From assembly GCA_022763115.1 (NCBI GenBank), contig JALEGJ010000066.1:1-40133 (forward strand): 40,133 bases of DNA. The letters run 5' to 3'. Origin of the DNA: Aquisalinus sp. GTDB taxonomy: Bacteria; Pseudomonadota; Alphaproteobacteria; Caulobacterales; Parvularculaceae. The notes beneath the pieces were generated by a model that searched no databases, was not told the DNA's origin, and saw only the letters and a list, made by a program, of their open reading frames with translations. This document shows positions 23,474 to 32,227 of the stretch, one piece after another (position 1 is the stretch's first letter; every line of letters starts with the position of its first letter). Made by a program: the position numbers and the translations under genes.

Positions 23474-23701
23474 GAGTACCTGTTCCTTCGCGCCGTGAAT
23501 TAAGTCTGCAAGATCATATACATAGATAGTTATCCCTATTTTAACACCTTATTGCGTGACAAACGCTTTTTTTGGGTGTGTAATTCAAGGTCTGGACAAG
23601 ATTCTGACATATGCTTTTGTCTTGAGACTGGCCTTGGTGCGCAAAGCAGGCCAGCCTCCCGTCCAGTATTTCTCAAACCCAAAACTGAAAGGAGAGCAAT
23701 C

Positions 23702-23878
23702 ATGTCGATTGAAGCACGTATGCAGTCACTCAATGAACGACATCGTGAACTGGACAATGCGTTGAATGAGGAGATCAGTTACCCGGCGTTTGATGAAGAC
23801 AGGGTTCAGGACCTCAAGCGCCGCAAGCTGGCGATAAAGGATGAACTGGAGCAGTTGAAAACGAAGGTGCCAAACTGA
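23702..23878 (+). CDS. DUF465 (YdcH-like) protein, short form
   Basis: A 58-residue protein, almost entirely the DUF465 hairpin: MQSLNERHRELDNALNEEI and DRVQDLKRRKLAIKDELEQL. AAAGGAG lies 6 bases before the ATG at 23702. It resembles the core of the gene at 21995-22306, so the two are paralogues flanking ubiX-TIGR02444. It is followed by a terminator at 23905-23926, so it is probably a single-gene transcript. Confidence 0.88.
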   Translation: MSIEARMQSLNERHRELDNALNEEISYPAFDEDRVQDLKRRKLAIKDELEQLKTKVPN

Positions 23879-23904
23879 TAGTTTATTAACTGAGACGAAA
23901 TAAG

Positions 23905-23926
23905 CGCCCCGGTAACGGGGCGTTTT
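23905..23926 (+). terminator. Terminator after the short DUF465 gene
   Basis: CGCCCCG-GTAA-CGGGGCG forms a 7-base GC stem with a four-base loop, followed by TTTT. Confidence 0.75.
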
Positions 23927-23980
23927 GCTTCTGACAGAAAATTTTGAGCATCGGAGACGAACGAGAAGTGAGCAAACAAG

Positions 23981-24793
23981 ATGGGTAGCAGATCTGTCAT
24001 CGTCACCGGCGCAGGCTCCGGCATTGGTCGCGCGGTCGCCGAGCGCTTCGCCCATAGTGGCGACAAGCTGGTGCTGGTTGACAAGGACGAAGAGAGTGGT
24101 CGGCTTGTCACAGAGATGATCACCAAACAGGGGCGCGACGTCAGCTTCCTGCATATGGATGTATCGAAAAAGCTGGACGTCCATAATGTCATCGCTGAAG
24201 CGCTGGACCTTTATGACCGCATTGACGTGCTCGCCCATTGCGACGGGTACTTCTTTTCAGCGCCGCTTCTGGAGATTTCGGAGGAGGACTTCGAAAAAAC
24301 GATCCGCTCGAATCTGTTCAGTGCCTTCCTGCTCAATCAGGCTGTTGCCAAGCAGATCATCAAACAATCCGGCGACCCGGCAGATGGCGGTGTCGATCAG
24401 GCACGCACCGGGGCGATCGTGAACATCACGACCACTGAGGCTGTGACGGCCAGCGCCGACCATGCGCTCTTTGCCGCAGTACAAGGCGGCCTCACACAGT
24501 TGACCAAGGCCGTGGCGATGACGCTCTCCCCTTATGGGGCACGTGCCAATGCGGTCGGTGTCGCTTCGATCCGCAAGGAACTGGAAGATGTGGAAACAGA
24601 TCTTTCGGGCCGCGCAGCGGACGCCGCAAAGATTACGCCTCTCTCGCGAAAAGGCGAACCGGAAGAAGCCGCCAATGCGATTCACTTCCTCGCGTCACCG
24701 GAAGCGTCCTTCATTACCGGGCAGACATTGTTCGTAGACGGCGGAAGACTTGCCATGCACGGTCAGGGCATACCCCGGAAAAAAGAAGAGTAG
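23981..24793 (+). CDS. Short-chain dehydrogenase/reductase-like protein lacking YxxxK
   Basis: The 270-residue protein has the SDR Rossmann start VTGAGSGIGRAVAERF (8-23), the acidic MDVS (59-62), the conserved Asn (N111 in RSNLFSAF) and the C-terminal FITGQTLFVDGG. The catalytic residues differ. Where SDRs have YxxxK, this reads FAAVQ (F164, Q168). The usual catalytic Ser region is NITTTEA (Thr at 150-152), and NNAG is replaced by AHCDG. It probably binds a dinucleotide but is unlikely to be a normal oxidoreductase. The start at 23981 has a weak ribosome site. It stands alone and converges on the lipid A operon with an 11-base gap. Confidence 0.88.
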   Translation: MGSRSVIVTGAGSGIGRAVAERFAHSGDKLVLVDKDEESGRLVTEMITKQGRDVSFLHMDVSKKLDVHNVIAEALDLYDRIDVLAHCDGYFFSAPLLEISEEDFEKTIRSNLFSAFLLNQAVAKQIIKQSGDPADGGVDQARTGAIVNITTTEAVTASADHALFAAVQGGLTQLTKAVAMTLSPYGARANAVGVASIRKELEDVETDLSGRAADAAKITPLSRKGEPEEAANAIHFLASPEASFITGQTLFVDGGRLAMHGQGIPRKKEE

Positions 24794-24804
24794 AATCTTC
24801 CGGC

Positions 24805-25791
24805 TCAAACCGTCGCTGATTTTGGCCAGCGTCGATGGAACCATAGCCATTGCCCCGGATTGTCCCGAATAATTTCGCTCAGCGCATCATTGGTCAGGCG
24901 CGTGAGGTATTCGGTATCTGATTTGGCATTACTGTCCGCAGGCATGGGCAAAGGCTCATGCACATGTATGGTAAAACGTGCCTGCCCCTTGTGACGGCGA
25001 ATGGAAAGCGGCACAACAGGCACATCAAACTTCAGTGACATTTTAGCCGTGGCAAGGCCTGTCATGGCATCATGACCGAGAAACGGGATGGGCACACCCT
25101 CATTCAACTTCTGGTCAATCAGCATACACACAGAAAGTCCATCACCGAGTGACCTGAGCATGGCACGACCGCCGCGCTTGTTTTTCGGTATCTGATGACG
25201 CGACATAACGCTGGCTCTTAGCTGTATGATCTTTTCATCAATCAGCGGATTATTGGCTGAACGGTACACAATCGCGCATTTCAGACCTGCCCGGTACAGG
25301 GTGATGGGCATCACTTCCCAGTTGGCGATATGCCCGGAAATGAAGATGACAGGCTTGCCGCTTTCCTTCAGTGCCTCAAGGCGTTCTGCATTTTCGACCT
25401 CCACACGGGAGCCATCCGTAAACGGGACAAACTCTTCAAGATGCGCATATTCGGCAACTGTGCGCCCAAGGTTTTCCCATGCTTCACTCAGGATAGCTGT
25501 GTTCTGTTCGGGCGTATTGTCCGGATAGACGAGCTTGAGGTTGGCCATCCCCCTTTTCTGCACGCCGCTAAACAACGGGCCTATGCGTTTCAGCAAGCCA
25601 CCCATGAAACCGGACGCCTGATCCACATTCATCACCCGGAACAGTCGAAACATCACCGCCATGAGGCCAGCCTCAACCCGGTGCATGAACGTCACGTCCA
25701 TATTGCTGCGACGATCAGGCAGTTCAGCCTCAGCATCCCAGCGGGCAGGGTTTTCAGGGTCAGAAATGATGCTGGCGGATGTTTCAGCCAT
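24805..25791 (-). CDS. LpxL/HtrB-family lipid A biosynthesis acyltransferase
   Basis: The 328-residue membrane-associated acyltransferase adds a secondary acyl chain to lipid A or its precursor. The catalytic HX4E box is SGHIANWE (H154, E159). VEVENAERLEALKESGKPVI, RSANNPLIDEKI and the C-terminal PGQWLWFHRRWP are LpxL-family marks. A hydrophobic segment is near 40-55. LpxL and LpxM cannot be separated by motif alone. It is the last gene of the four-gene lipid A operon, sharing one base with the lpxK stop. Confidence 0.92.
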   Translation of the reverse strand: MAETSASIISDPENPARWDAEAELPDRRSNMDVTFMHRVEAGLMAVMFRLFRVMNVDQASGFMGGLLKRIGPLFSGVQKRGMANLKLVYPDNTPEQNTAILSEAWENLGRTVAEYAHLEEFVPFTDGSRVEVENAERLEALKESGKPVIFISGHIANWEVMPITLYRAGLKCAIVYRSANNPLIDEKIIQLRASVMSRHQIPKNKRGGRAMLRSLGDGLSVCMLIDQKLNEGVPIPFLGHDAMTGLATAKMSLKFDVPVVPLSIRRHKGQARFTIHVHEPLPMPADSNAKSDTEYLTRLTNDALSEIIRDNPGQWLWFHRRWPKSATV

Positions 25792-26777
25792 CAGAAGAGA
25801 CTTTCCAGAAGTGATGTCAGAAGCTCTTTATTATCAACATGCATCCGAACGGGCAATGTCGCGACCTGCGCCTGTAGTTCTTCCGGCAGGCGGACATGAT
25901 CCTTTTGCGTAGTCAGCAGAGCGGCATCGTGCTGCTGCGCCAGCGCTTGCAAGGCTGTCAGGTCTTGTGCCGTAAAAGCATGATGGTCGGGGAAATTCCT
26001 GGTCGCAATCACATCGTAGCCCACCTGAGCGGCTGTTCGATAGAACTTTTCGGGCCTGCCAATGCCGCAAAAAGCGACAACCCGCTGCCCCTGCGATCGC
26101 GGTATTTCCGCCTCCAGCCAGGCCCGCAGAACAGGTTTGTCCCCGGCCCATCCAAGAAGGGACTCCGGCACATCTGCCTGTCGATCCGACAATATAAACA
26201 CAATTGCCTCGGCACGCTCGCGCGCCGCATCAGGCTTTTCACGTAATGGCCCTGCCGGAAACACCCGGTCATTGCCAAAACCCGCTTCTGAATCAACCAG
26301 CAGAAAAGATAAATTCTTGTGAAGCGAAGGGTTTTGAAAACCGTCATCCATGATGAGTAATTCGGTGCCGCTTGTAGAAAACGCCAGCTGCGCACCGGCA
26401 GGCCGGTCCGATGACACGACAACTGGCCCGGCAGATTTCAAAAGCTGTGCTTCGTCACCGCTTTCGCGCGCAGTGTGATTGCCCCCCAACAGAGTGGGCC
26501 CTTTCAGCGTCCCGCCATAGCCCCGGGTGAGAAAGCTCGCAGACCTGCCTGCCGCTCGCAGTTGTTCTGCCAGCATGATGGCAAAGGGGGTCTTGCCCAC
26601 ACCGCCCATACTGACATTCCCGACACAAATAACCGGCCCGGCAGCAGTGTATGGCGTTGTCGTTCTGATCTTTCGCTTACTGATAAAATCGTATACTGCT
26701 TCGACCGGGGACAGCAAAAACGCCATCGGATGTTTGCCACCGTCAGGGTCCTGCCAGAAATCAGGCGGAGAAATCAT
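25791..26777 (-). CDS. lpxK: Tetraacyldisaccharide 4'-kinase
   Basis: LpxK phosphorylates the tetraacyldisaccharide 1-phosphate to lipid IVA at the inner membrane. The 328 residues hold the P-loop GNVSMGGVGKTP (53-64), LTRGYGG (84-90), DDGFQNP (144-150) and the late DHHAFTAQDL region. An N-terminal amphipathic or membrane-contact segment (about 17-35) is typical. The ATG overlaps the waaA stop by 4 bases, and the end meets the acyltransferase start. Confidence 0.96.
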   Translation of the reverse strand: MISPPDFWQDPDGGKHPMAFLLSPVEAVYDFISKRKIRTTTPYTAAGPVICVGNVSMGGVGKTPFAIMLAEQLRAAGRSASFLTRGYGGTLKGPTLLGGNHTARESGDEAQLLKSAGPVVVSSDRPAGAQLAFSTSGTELLIMDDGFQNPSLHKNLSFLLVDSEAGFGNDRVFPAGPLREKPDAARERAEAIVFILSDRQADVPESLLGWAGDKPVLRAWLEAEIPRSQGQRVVAFCGIGRPEKFYRTAAQVGYDVIATRNFPDHHAFTAQDLTALQALAQQHDAALLTTQKDHVRLPEELQAQVATLPVRMHVDNKELLTSLLESLF

Positions 26778-28084
26778 GTGGCATCCTGTGGCACGGGCAA
26801 CAACGGGGTCAGTGCCTCGACAATATCAATCAGCACTTCCTCGGCGTTTTCCTCCGCCCAGGCGCGTGCCCGGTCAGCCATGGCATCCCTGGTCATTTCA
26901 TCCGTCAGCAAGCGTACCAAGGCGGCGGCAAGGTCACGTTCATTACGCACCAGCGCCGTGCCACCGGAAGCCCGCATATCTCGATAGGTTTCAGTAAAAT
27001 TGAACGTGTACGGCCCATACAGTATTGCGGAGCGTAATCGTGCCGGCTCCAGCGGATTATGCCCACCGGTTTCAACAATACTCCCTCCGACAAAAGCCAC
27101 GTCAGTCAACCGATAAAACAGGCCAAGTTCCCCAAGTGTATCTGCAAGATACACCTGCGTTTCAGACGTTATGCCTTCCCCAACGGAGCGCTGCGCCAAC
27201 GCCAGGCCCTTGTCACGTATAAGATGGCTTATTTCATTACCGCGTTCAGGATGGCGCGGCGCGATGATCGTCAACAGGTCCGGAAAGCGCTCGGACACTC
27301 GAAGGTGAGCATCCAGAATAAACGCCTCTTCACCCGGATGGGTGCTGGCCGCAAGCCAACGCGGGCGACCTTGTACCTTCTCCTGTAAAGTTGAAAGATC
27401 ATTGTCATCTGCAGGCAATGCCGGGGCGGCCATTTTGAGGTTGCCGAACATCTTAACATCCCCCCGGCTCAATTCTGACAATCGATCCTGATTCGGGATA
27501 TCCTGAGCCATACGCACACGGAACGCCGATAATAGCGCATGAATGGCATCAGGCCGCTGCTTCCAGCTGCTGTAGGACTTGGGTGAAATACGGCCATTGA
27601 CCAGCGCCATCTTTATCTGCCGCGCATGGGTCATCTGGATCAGATTGGGCCAAAGCTCGGACTCAACGAACATCGCCACATCAGGCTGCCAGTGATCGAG
27701 AAACCGACGCACATATGCCGGATGATCCAGCGGCGAGAACTGGTGAATGGCATTATCCGGAAGGCGCGCTGCCATAAGCCGGGCGGAGGTAACGGTGCCG
27801 GAAGTCACAAGAAATACGAGGTCCTTCCGCAACATGGATAGCCGCTCAACCAGTGGAAGAATGGAAAGGCTTTCTCCCACACTGGCACCATGTATCCAGA
27901 CAAGCGGGCCTGACGGTCGTGAGATTGACGAAATGCCGCGACGTTCATTGACCCGGTCGGGATCTTCCTTACCCTTTTTAAGGCGGTGCTTGAGGGTGAG
28001 GTCAGCCAGCGGCCCCATCATGCCGGATGCCGCACGATAGGTTCGTAAGGAAAGCGCATCTCTTTGTTTATCTTCACCGGTCAT
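26774..28084 (-). CDS. waaA: 3-deoxy-D-manno-octulosonic acid (Kdo) transferase
   Basis: WaaA (KdtA) transfers Kdo from CMP-Kdo to lipid IVA on the cytoplasmic face of the inner membrane. The 436-residue protein is a GT-B glycosyltransferase: HGASVGE (65-71, with the catalytic-base Glu), FVESELWPNL (about 139-148), ASTHPGEE (about 246-253), APRHPER and GGSIVETGGHNPLEPA (about 335-350) are all in order. Length is typical. The start overlaps the DUF374 gene by 4 bases (ATGA). Whether one or two Kdo residues are added cannot be read from the sequence. Confidence 0.96.
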   Translation of the reverse strand: MTGEDKQRDALSLRTYRAASGMMGPLADLTLKHRLKKGKEDPDRVNERRGISSISRPSGPLVWIHGASVGESLSILPLVERLSMLRKDLVFLVTSGTVTSARLMAARLPDNAIHQFSPLDHPAYVRRFLDHWQPDVAMFVESELWPNLIQMTHARQIKMALVNGRISPKSYSSWKQRPDAIHALLSAFRVRMAQDIPNQDRLSELSRGDVKMFGNLKMAAPALPADDNDLSTLQEKVQGRPRWLAASTHPGEEAFILDAHLRVSERFPDLLTIIAPRHPERGNEISHLIRDKGLALAQRSVGEGITSETQVYLADTLGELGLFYRLTDVAFVGGSIVETGGHNPLEPARLRSAILYGPYTFNFTETYRDMRASGGTALVRNERDLAAALVRLLTDEMTRDAMADRARAWAEENAEEVLIDIVEALTPLLPVPQDAT

Positions 28085-28827
28085 GAGGAGGATACGGTTT
28101 TCCTGTCATCCGCAGCTTGAGCCGTCATTTTTGCATCTGTTGCCAGATGCCCCATACGCCGATCAGCTTCGCGCGTCACCTTCTGAAGGGCGTCTTCTAT
28201 TTTTTGCCGTGCTTCCTCCTCGTCTCCCTCAACGATGATCGGATCACCATAAACGTAACACCCTTTTGAGAACGGGAACGGGAAATGGAACCGGTCCCAG
28301 GTCGAGAAAAAATGTGCGCGCTGCACGGCAAAGGCTGCGGGATAAACCGGCACGCCGGACAGTTTTGCCAGTTGCACAATCCCGGCATGGCATTTCTCAC
28401 GTGGCCCTCGCGGCCCATCCGGCGTCAAACCCACGCCTTCGCCACGCCGCAACGCTTTCAGAAGCGTTCGCAGGGCGTTGGAGCCACTCTTGTTCTTGGC
28501 CTTTTTGCGCGGGTTCCGGGCAGACCCTCTGGCAAAAGAGATATCAAACCCTTTTACAGCCCGGGCAATTAGCTCCCCGTCGCGATGTTCGGAAATCATA
28601 AACCAGAAACGGTTCGGAAACAGGCGACGCTGATCGACCATCATCAGAATACGGCTGTGCCAGAACACCACGATCATGCCTTCTTCGCTCGCCCGGGCGC
28701 GTTCGAAATTCTCCTGCCCGATGACCTCCCAACGCGTCGTCATGCGGATCAAACGGATCCACGCAGGCACAATGATGCCGAGACACCAGGCGATAAAAGG
28801 GTTTGGTTTTGAAGACTTTATGGCCAT
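28081..28827 (-). CDS. DUF374 lysophospholipid acyltransferase-family protein
   Basis: The 248-residue protein has an N-terminal hydrophobic helix (about 11-28) and the DUF374 acyltransferase marks VVFWHSRILMM (catalytic His H57) and PDGPRGPRE (136-144). It is the first gene of the operon ahead of waaA, lpxK and the LpxL-like gene, so an acyl transfer in lipid A assembly is likely. As I recall, the Kdo-independent late acyltransferase LpxJ of epsilonproteobacteria is also of this family; the analogy is not proof. A well-formed promoter lies upstream. Confidence 0.88.
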   Translation of the reverse strand: MAIKSSKPNPFIAWCLGIIVPAWIRLIRMTTRWEVIGQENFERARASEEGMIVVFWHSRILMMVDQRRLFPNRFWFMISEHRDGELIARAVKGFDISFARGSARNPRKKAKNKSGSNALRTLLKALRRGEGVGLTPDGPRGPREKCHAGIVQLAKLSGVPVYPAAFAVQRAHFFSTWDRFHFPFPFSKGCYVYGDPIIVEGDEEEARQKIEDALQKVTREADRRMGHLATDAKMTAQAADDRKTVSSS

Positions 28828-28857
28828 GCAACGAGGCTACCCTGACTTGAACTGCTG

Positions 28858-28886
28858 CTTATAGACACTTGCCATCCCCCTGACAA
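28858..28886 (-). promoter_or_regulatory. Promoter of the DUF374-waaA-lpxK-LpxL operon
   Basis: On the minus strand TTGTCA (28881-28886), a 17-base spacer and TATAAG (28858-28863) lie 31 bases upstream of the first gene's ATG. This is the best sigma70-type match in the window. Confidence 0.65.
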
Positions 28887-28992
28887 AGGTTGATCTGAAA
28901 AGAATGGTCACGCCGCTGAAGCGCTGTTTGCATTTCCCGGCGGGGCAGCACATTGTGCGGCTTGCATATGACGGGCCAGATAAAAGAAGAAG

Positions 28993-30834
28993 ATGAGACA
29001 GGGCGTGCTCGAAAGCGCAAATGATAACAAACGGGAGAAACGCCCGCCGGGACTCGCCAGAAGATTATGGCGCGACTACATGTCGACCTATACGCCCCAA
29101 TTGCTGGCCGCGTTCGGCTTCATGATCCTACTGGCGGCTGCAAGTGCCGCCTTTCCCCTGCTAACGGAATGGATTTTTGCCGGCTTCACCAGCGGCCAGG
29201 GTCCGGAAGCCGCGACAGGCACCAACACAACGGATAGCCCCGATCCAGCGCTGGAGCGCGTCATGCTGCTCGGACCGCTGGCGATGTTCGGTGTCGGCAT
29301 TGCCATGGCCGCGACCTCCTATCTTTATGCCCTGATGAGCCAGACGGCGGCCATCGGCACGTTGCGGGACCTGCAGAAAGCCATGTTCCGGAATTTTCTG
29401 ACCTACGACTTCGCCCAAAGCCGCGAGGACGGCGCCGGTCAGCTTGTCTCGCGTTTTACCAACGACACAACAATCCTGCGGGAAAGCCTGACCCGGGCCC
29501 CGAACGCTGTCCGGGATATCCTTCTGCTCATCACCTATTGCGGCGTGATGATCTACACCGACTGGGTATTGTTCCTGGTGGTACTGCTTATTTATCCAAC
29601 AGTCGGCCTGCCTGTGACCTGGCTCGGCAAGTATCTGCGCCGCTTTGCTGCGAGAGTGCAGGACCAGATCGGTGATATGACCAGTCAGCTGACAGAGAGT
29701 ATGCGCAGTGCCCAGATGGTCAAGACCTACAAGCTGGAAGACTATGAGCAGAAGCGCGCTGATGACTCCTTCGATGAGCGCCGCGACCTGTTACAGAAAG
29801 TCGTGCAAACCCGCGCGGCCAACGAACCGCTGATAACGCTGATTGGCTCCATCGCTGTGGCGTTCATTGTCGGCATCGCTGCATGGCGCATCTCCACAGG
29901 CGAACTCGACACGGAAAGCCTGATCGCTTTCATCATTACCCTGACATTGCTTTCAGCGCCTGCCCGTGGTCTTGGCACCATCAACGCGGTCCTGCAGGAA
30001 GGCTTCGCCGCGCTGGAGCGTATTTTCTGGGTGATCGACCGCCAGCCCCACATAACAGATGCGCCAGACGCGAAAGATATCCAGACGGACGAACAGCAAA
30101 ATGCCCTGCCAGTCTCGTTTCAAAATGTCAGCTTCTCCTATGGTGGCAACGAACAGGCCCTGCAGGATTTCACCCTTGATATTGAAGCTGGCCAGACAGT
30201 TGCCTTGGTCGGCGAGTCTGGCGCTGGCAAATCAACTGTCTTCAACCTGCTGCCACGCCTTTACGAGGCAACTGCCGGCACCATTACAGTCAATGGCCAA
30301 GACATCAGGGATCTGACTCTTTCTTCCTTGCGCGATCAGATCGCGCTCGTCACGCAGGAAGCTATCCTGTTTGATGATACGATCAGCAACAACATTCTAT
30401 TCGGGCGCGCAGATGCATCCGGCGAAGATGTCATTGACGCAGCCAACGCCGCCGCTGCAGATGAGTTTATCCGTGAACTGGATAAAGGCTATGAAACCCG
30501 TGTTGGCGATGCAGGCAGCAACCTCTCCGGTGGGCAACGCCAGCGGATTGCCCTCGCCCGCGCCTTCCTGAAAGATGCCCCGATCCTGCTGCTTGACGAG
30601 GCAACTTCTGCCCTTGATGCAGAATCGGAACGCAAGGTTCAGGAGGCCCTTGCACGGCTCGCCAAGGGGCGCACGACAATCGTCATCGCCCACCGCCTGT
30701 CGACAATCCGTAACGCAGACAAAATCGCCGTCATGGACAAGGGACGCATTGTTGAAATGGGCAACCACGAGCAACTTCTGTCGGCGGGCGGTATTTATGC
30801 AAGGTTGTCTGCCCTGCAATTCACGGACGGATAG
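28993..30834 (+). CDS. MsbA-like ABC exporter, probable lipid A flippase
   Basis: A 613-residue half-transporter with membrane and ATPase domains fused. The hydrophobic helices are near 36-58, 91-113, 175-210 and 278-322, fitting the six-helix exporter fold. The ATPase domain has Walker A GESGAGKST (407-415), signature LSGGQRQR (511-518), Walker B ILLLDEATSALD (531-542) and the AHRLS switch histidine. Divergent from the lipid A operon across a 165-base gap, which supports an MsbA role in flipping lipid A-core. Multidrug exporters share these motifs, so the substrate is inferred. AAAGAAG precedes the ATG. Confidence 0.92.
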   Translation: MRQGVLESANDNKREKRPPGLARRLWRDYMSTYTPQLLAAFGFMILLAAASAAFPLLTEWIFAGFTSGQGPEAATGTNTTDSPDPALERVMLLGPLAMFGVGIAMAATSYLYALMSQTAAIGTLRDLQKAMFRNFLTYDFAQSREDGAGQLVSRFTNDTTILRESLTRAPNAVRDILLLITYCGVMIYTDWVLFLVVLLIYPTVGLPVTWLGKYLRRFAARVQDQIGDMTSQLTESMRSAQMVKTYKLEDYEQKRADDSFDERRDLLQKVVQTRAANEPLITLIGSIAVAFIVGIAAWRISTGELDTESLIAFIITLTLLSAPARGLGTINAVLQEGFAALERIFWVIDRQPHITDAPDAKDIQTDEQQNALPVSFQNVSFSYGGNEQALQDFTLDIEAGQTVALVGESGAGKSTVFNLLPRLYEATAGTITVNGQDIRDLTLSSLRDQIALVTQEAILFDDTISNNILFGRADASGEDVIDAANAAAADEFIRELDKGYETRVGDAGSNLSGGQRQRIALARAFLKDAPILLLDEATSALDAESERKVQEALARLAKGRTTIVIAHRLSTIRNADKIAVMDKGRIVEMGNHEQLLSAGGIYARLSALQFTDG

Positions 30835-30846
30835 ACCCTGAAGTCT

Positions 30847-31200
30847 CTACCGCGGGCAGGCCCCTTGTGCGGCAATACTGACATCGGCAGACGCCGCCGT
30901 ACAGGCGTTGCCATACGTCTTGCCGTCACAGCCGCAAACAGGGCGATACCCCTGTGTACAGATTTGCGGGCGCGCCGTGCATGTTCCGGTACTGTCTGCC
31001 ATTCGGCAGCTGCCGACAGGGATGGCGCAATAATCACCATTCTGGCTACACTGAATCCCGGCAATCCCCCCACACACTTGCCCGGTTGCCGCTGACCTGT
31101 CCGGCTGCAAGGCATCACGGTGGCGATCACTCATGCAAGCGCCTAGCAACACCAGCGCAGACAGCAGAATCAAGAGTCGGCTCACCATATCGTCAGTCAT
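30847..31200 (-). CDS. Lipoprotein with Kazal-type protease inhibitor domain
   Basis: A small secreted protein (117 residues from 31200; a start at 31188 is also possible). The signal LLILLSALVLLGAC ends in an excellent lipobox (LGAC). The mature part has CGGIAGIQCSQNGDYC and then the Kazal-like PVCGCDGKTYGNACTAASA with closing GAC, twelve cysteines including the lipobox one. Such modules inhibit serine proteases in animals; bacterial versions are poorly understood. It starts within 8 bases of the M23 stop (overlap) and so is probably co-transcribed with the endopeptidase. It converges on the ABC gene with a 12-base gap. Confidence 0.88.
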   Translation of the reverse strand: MTDDMVSRLLILLSALVLLGACMSDRHRDALQPDRSAATGQVCGGIAGIQCSQNGDYCAIPVGSCRMADSTGTCTARPQICTQGYRPVCGCDGKTYGNACTAASADVSIAAQGACPR

Positions 31201-32212
31201 TTGACATTTCAGGCACAACCAGCTGCGCATCCAGCAAACGGTCGCGCCATTTCAGGCTCCAATGCACATGCGGGCCCGTTGCCCGGCCTGTGGCACCAAC
31301 GGCCCCGATCACATCGCCCTTTTGAACTCGCTGGCCAGCCTGGACATCAACGCGGGACATGTGCAGCAAGGCGCTTTCCAAACCCTGCCCATGATCAATA
31401 AAGACAAGGCCGCCTTCAAAATACATGTCATCCTCAGCAAGCGTCACAATACCATCCGCCGGGGCCCGCAGGTCCGTTCCCGTCGGCACGGCAACATCAA
31501 CACCGGAGTGAAAGCGCCGGGGGACCCCGTTCAGGATGCGTTGTGAGCCAAACACACCGCTGATGCGCCCGCGCACCGGCCATTCAAACCCGCTGGTCCA
31601 GTCAGCCTGCTTCTGCATGTTCTCGCGCGCCGCCTTTTTCAGCTCTATGCCCCGAACGATTTTCTGCTCTTCTTCCGGCGTGAACTGATTGACCTTGTTG
31701 TCCGGCAACCCGTCAATTCGTTCGATCTTGAAATCGCGTGGCTCAACATTCAGCGTCTGCGGCGCGAGGATGGTGCCATCAGGATAAGTGATGCGCAGAA
31801 CGGCTGTTTCCGGATGATCCCGGTCAAAACCAAAGATGAAGCGCCCTTCCGCATCCACATCCAGTGTCATATCATCCAGCATCACCGTGGAACCTGGCAT
31901 GGTTTCACCAATAATCAGCCCGCCTTGCGCAAAATCGCCCGCAAGCGTCGGCGGCGTAATACCGCCATCCGGTCTGATTTCACTGGTATCAAGCTGCGCC
32001 ACTTTCATGTCCATCATCAGCGTGCCTTCACCGAGGCTGTCTGTTGAACTTGAAAGGCCTGCTTCACGCATCAGATCTTTCATGCTGGTGGCCGTATTGT
32101 TGACCTTCGCCTCATCCTCGGGCGTCGCGGCCAGCGTGTCAGCGTTGGCAATGTCCGGAGTTAAGGGAAACGCCAGTGCCACCATCAATACGGCGTAACG
32201 GGTACGGGACAT
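31193..32212 (-). CDS. M23-family metalloendopeptidase, exported
   Basis: The 339-residue protein has an N-terminal signal peptide (about 1-24, ending near ANADT). A pre-domain (about 95-160) of beta strands precedes a short charged linker. The M23/LytM domain (about 208-325) carries the zinc residues H235 and D239 in FHSGVDV, H284 in LLHMS and H315/H317 in GPHVHW. All are present, so it is likely an active peptidoglycan cross-link hydrolase. AGGAGG lies 7 bases before the ATG. It follows the DUF2093 gene by 15 bases and is followed by the Kazal lipoprotein. Confidence 0.94.
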   Translation of the reverse strand: MSRTRYAVLMVALAFPLTPDIANADTLAATPEDEAKVNNTATSMKDLMREAGLSSSTDSLGEGTLMMDMKVAQLDTSEIRPDGGITPPTLAGDFAQGGLIIGETMPGSTVMLDDMTLDVDAEGRFIFGFDRDHPETAVLRITYPDGTILAPQTLNVEPRDFKIERIDGLPDNKVNQFTPEEEQKIVRGIELKKAARENMQKQADWTSGFEWPVRGRISGVFGSQRILNGVPRRFHSGVDVAVPTGTDLRAPADGIVTLAEDDMYFEGGLVFIDHGQGLESALLHMSRVDVQAGQRVQKGDVIGAVGATGRATGPHVHWSLKWRDRLLDAQLVVPEMSND

Positions 32213-32227
32213 GCAATTGACCTCCTG

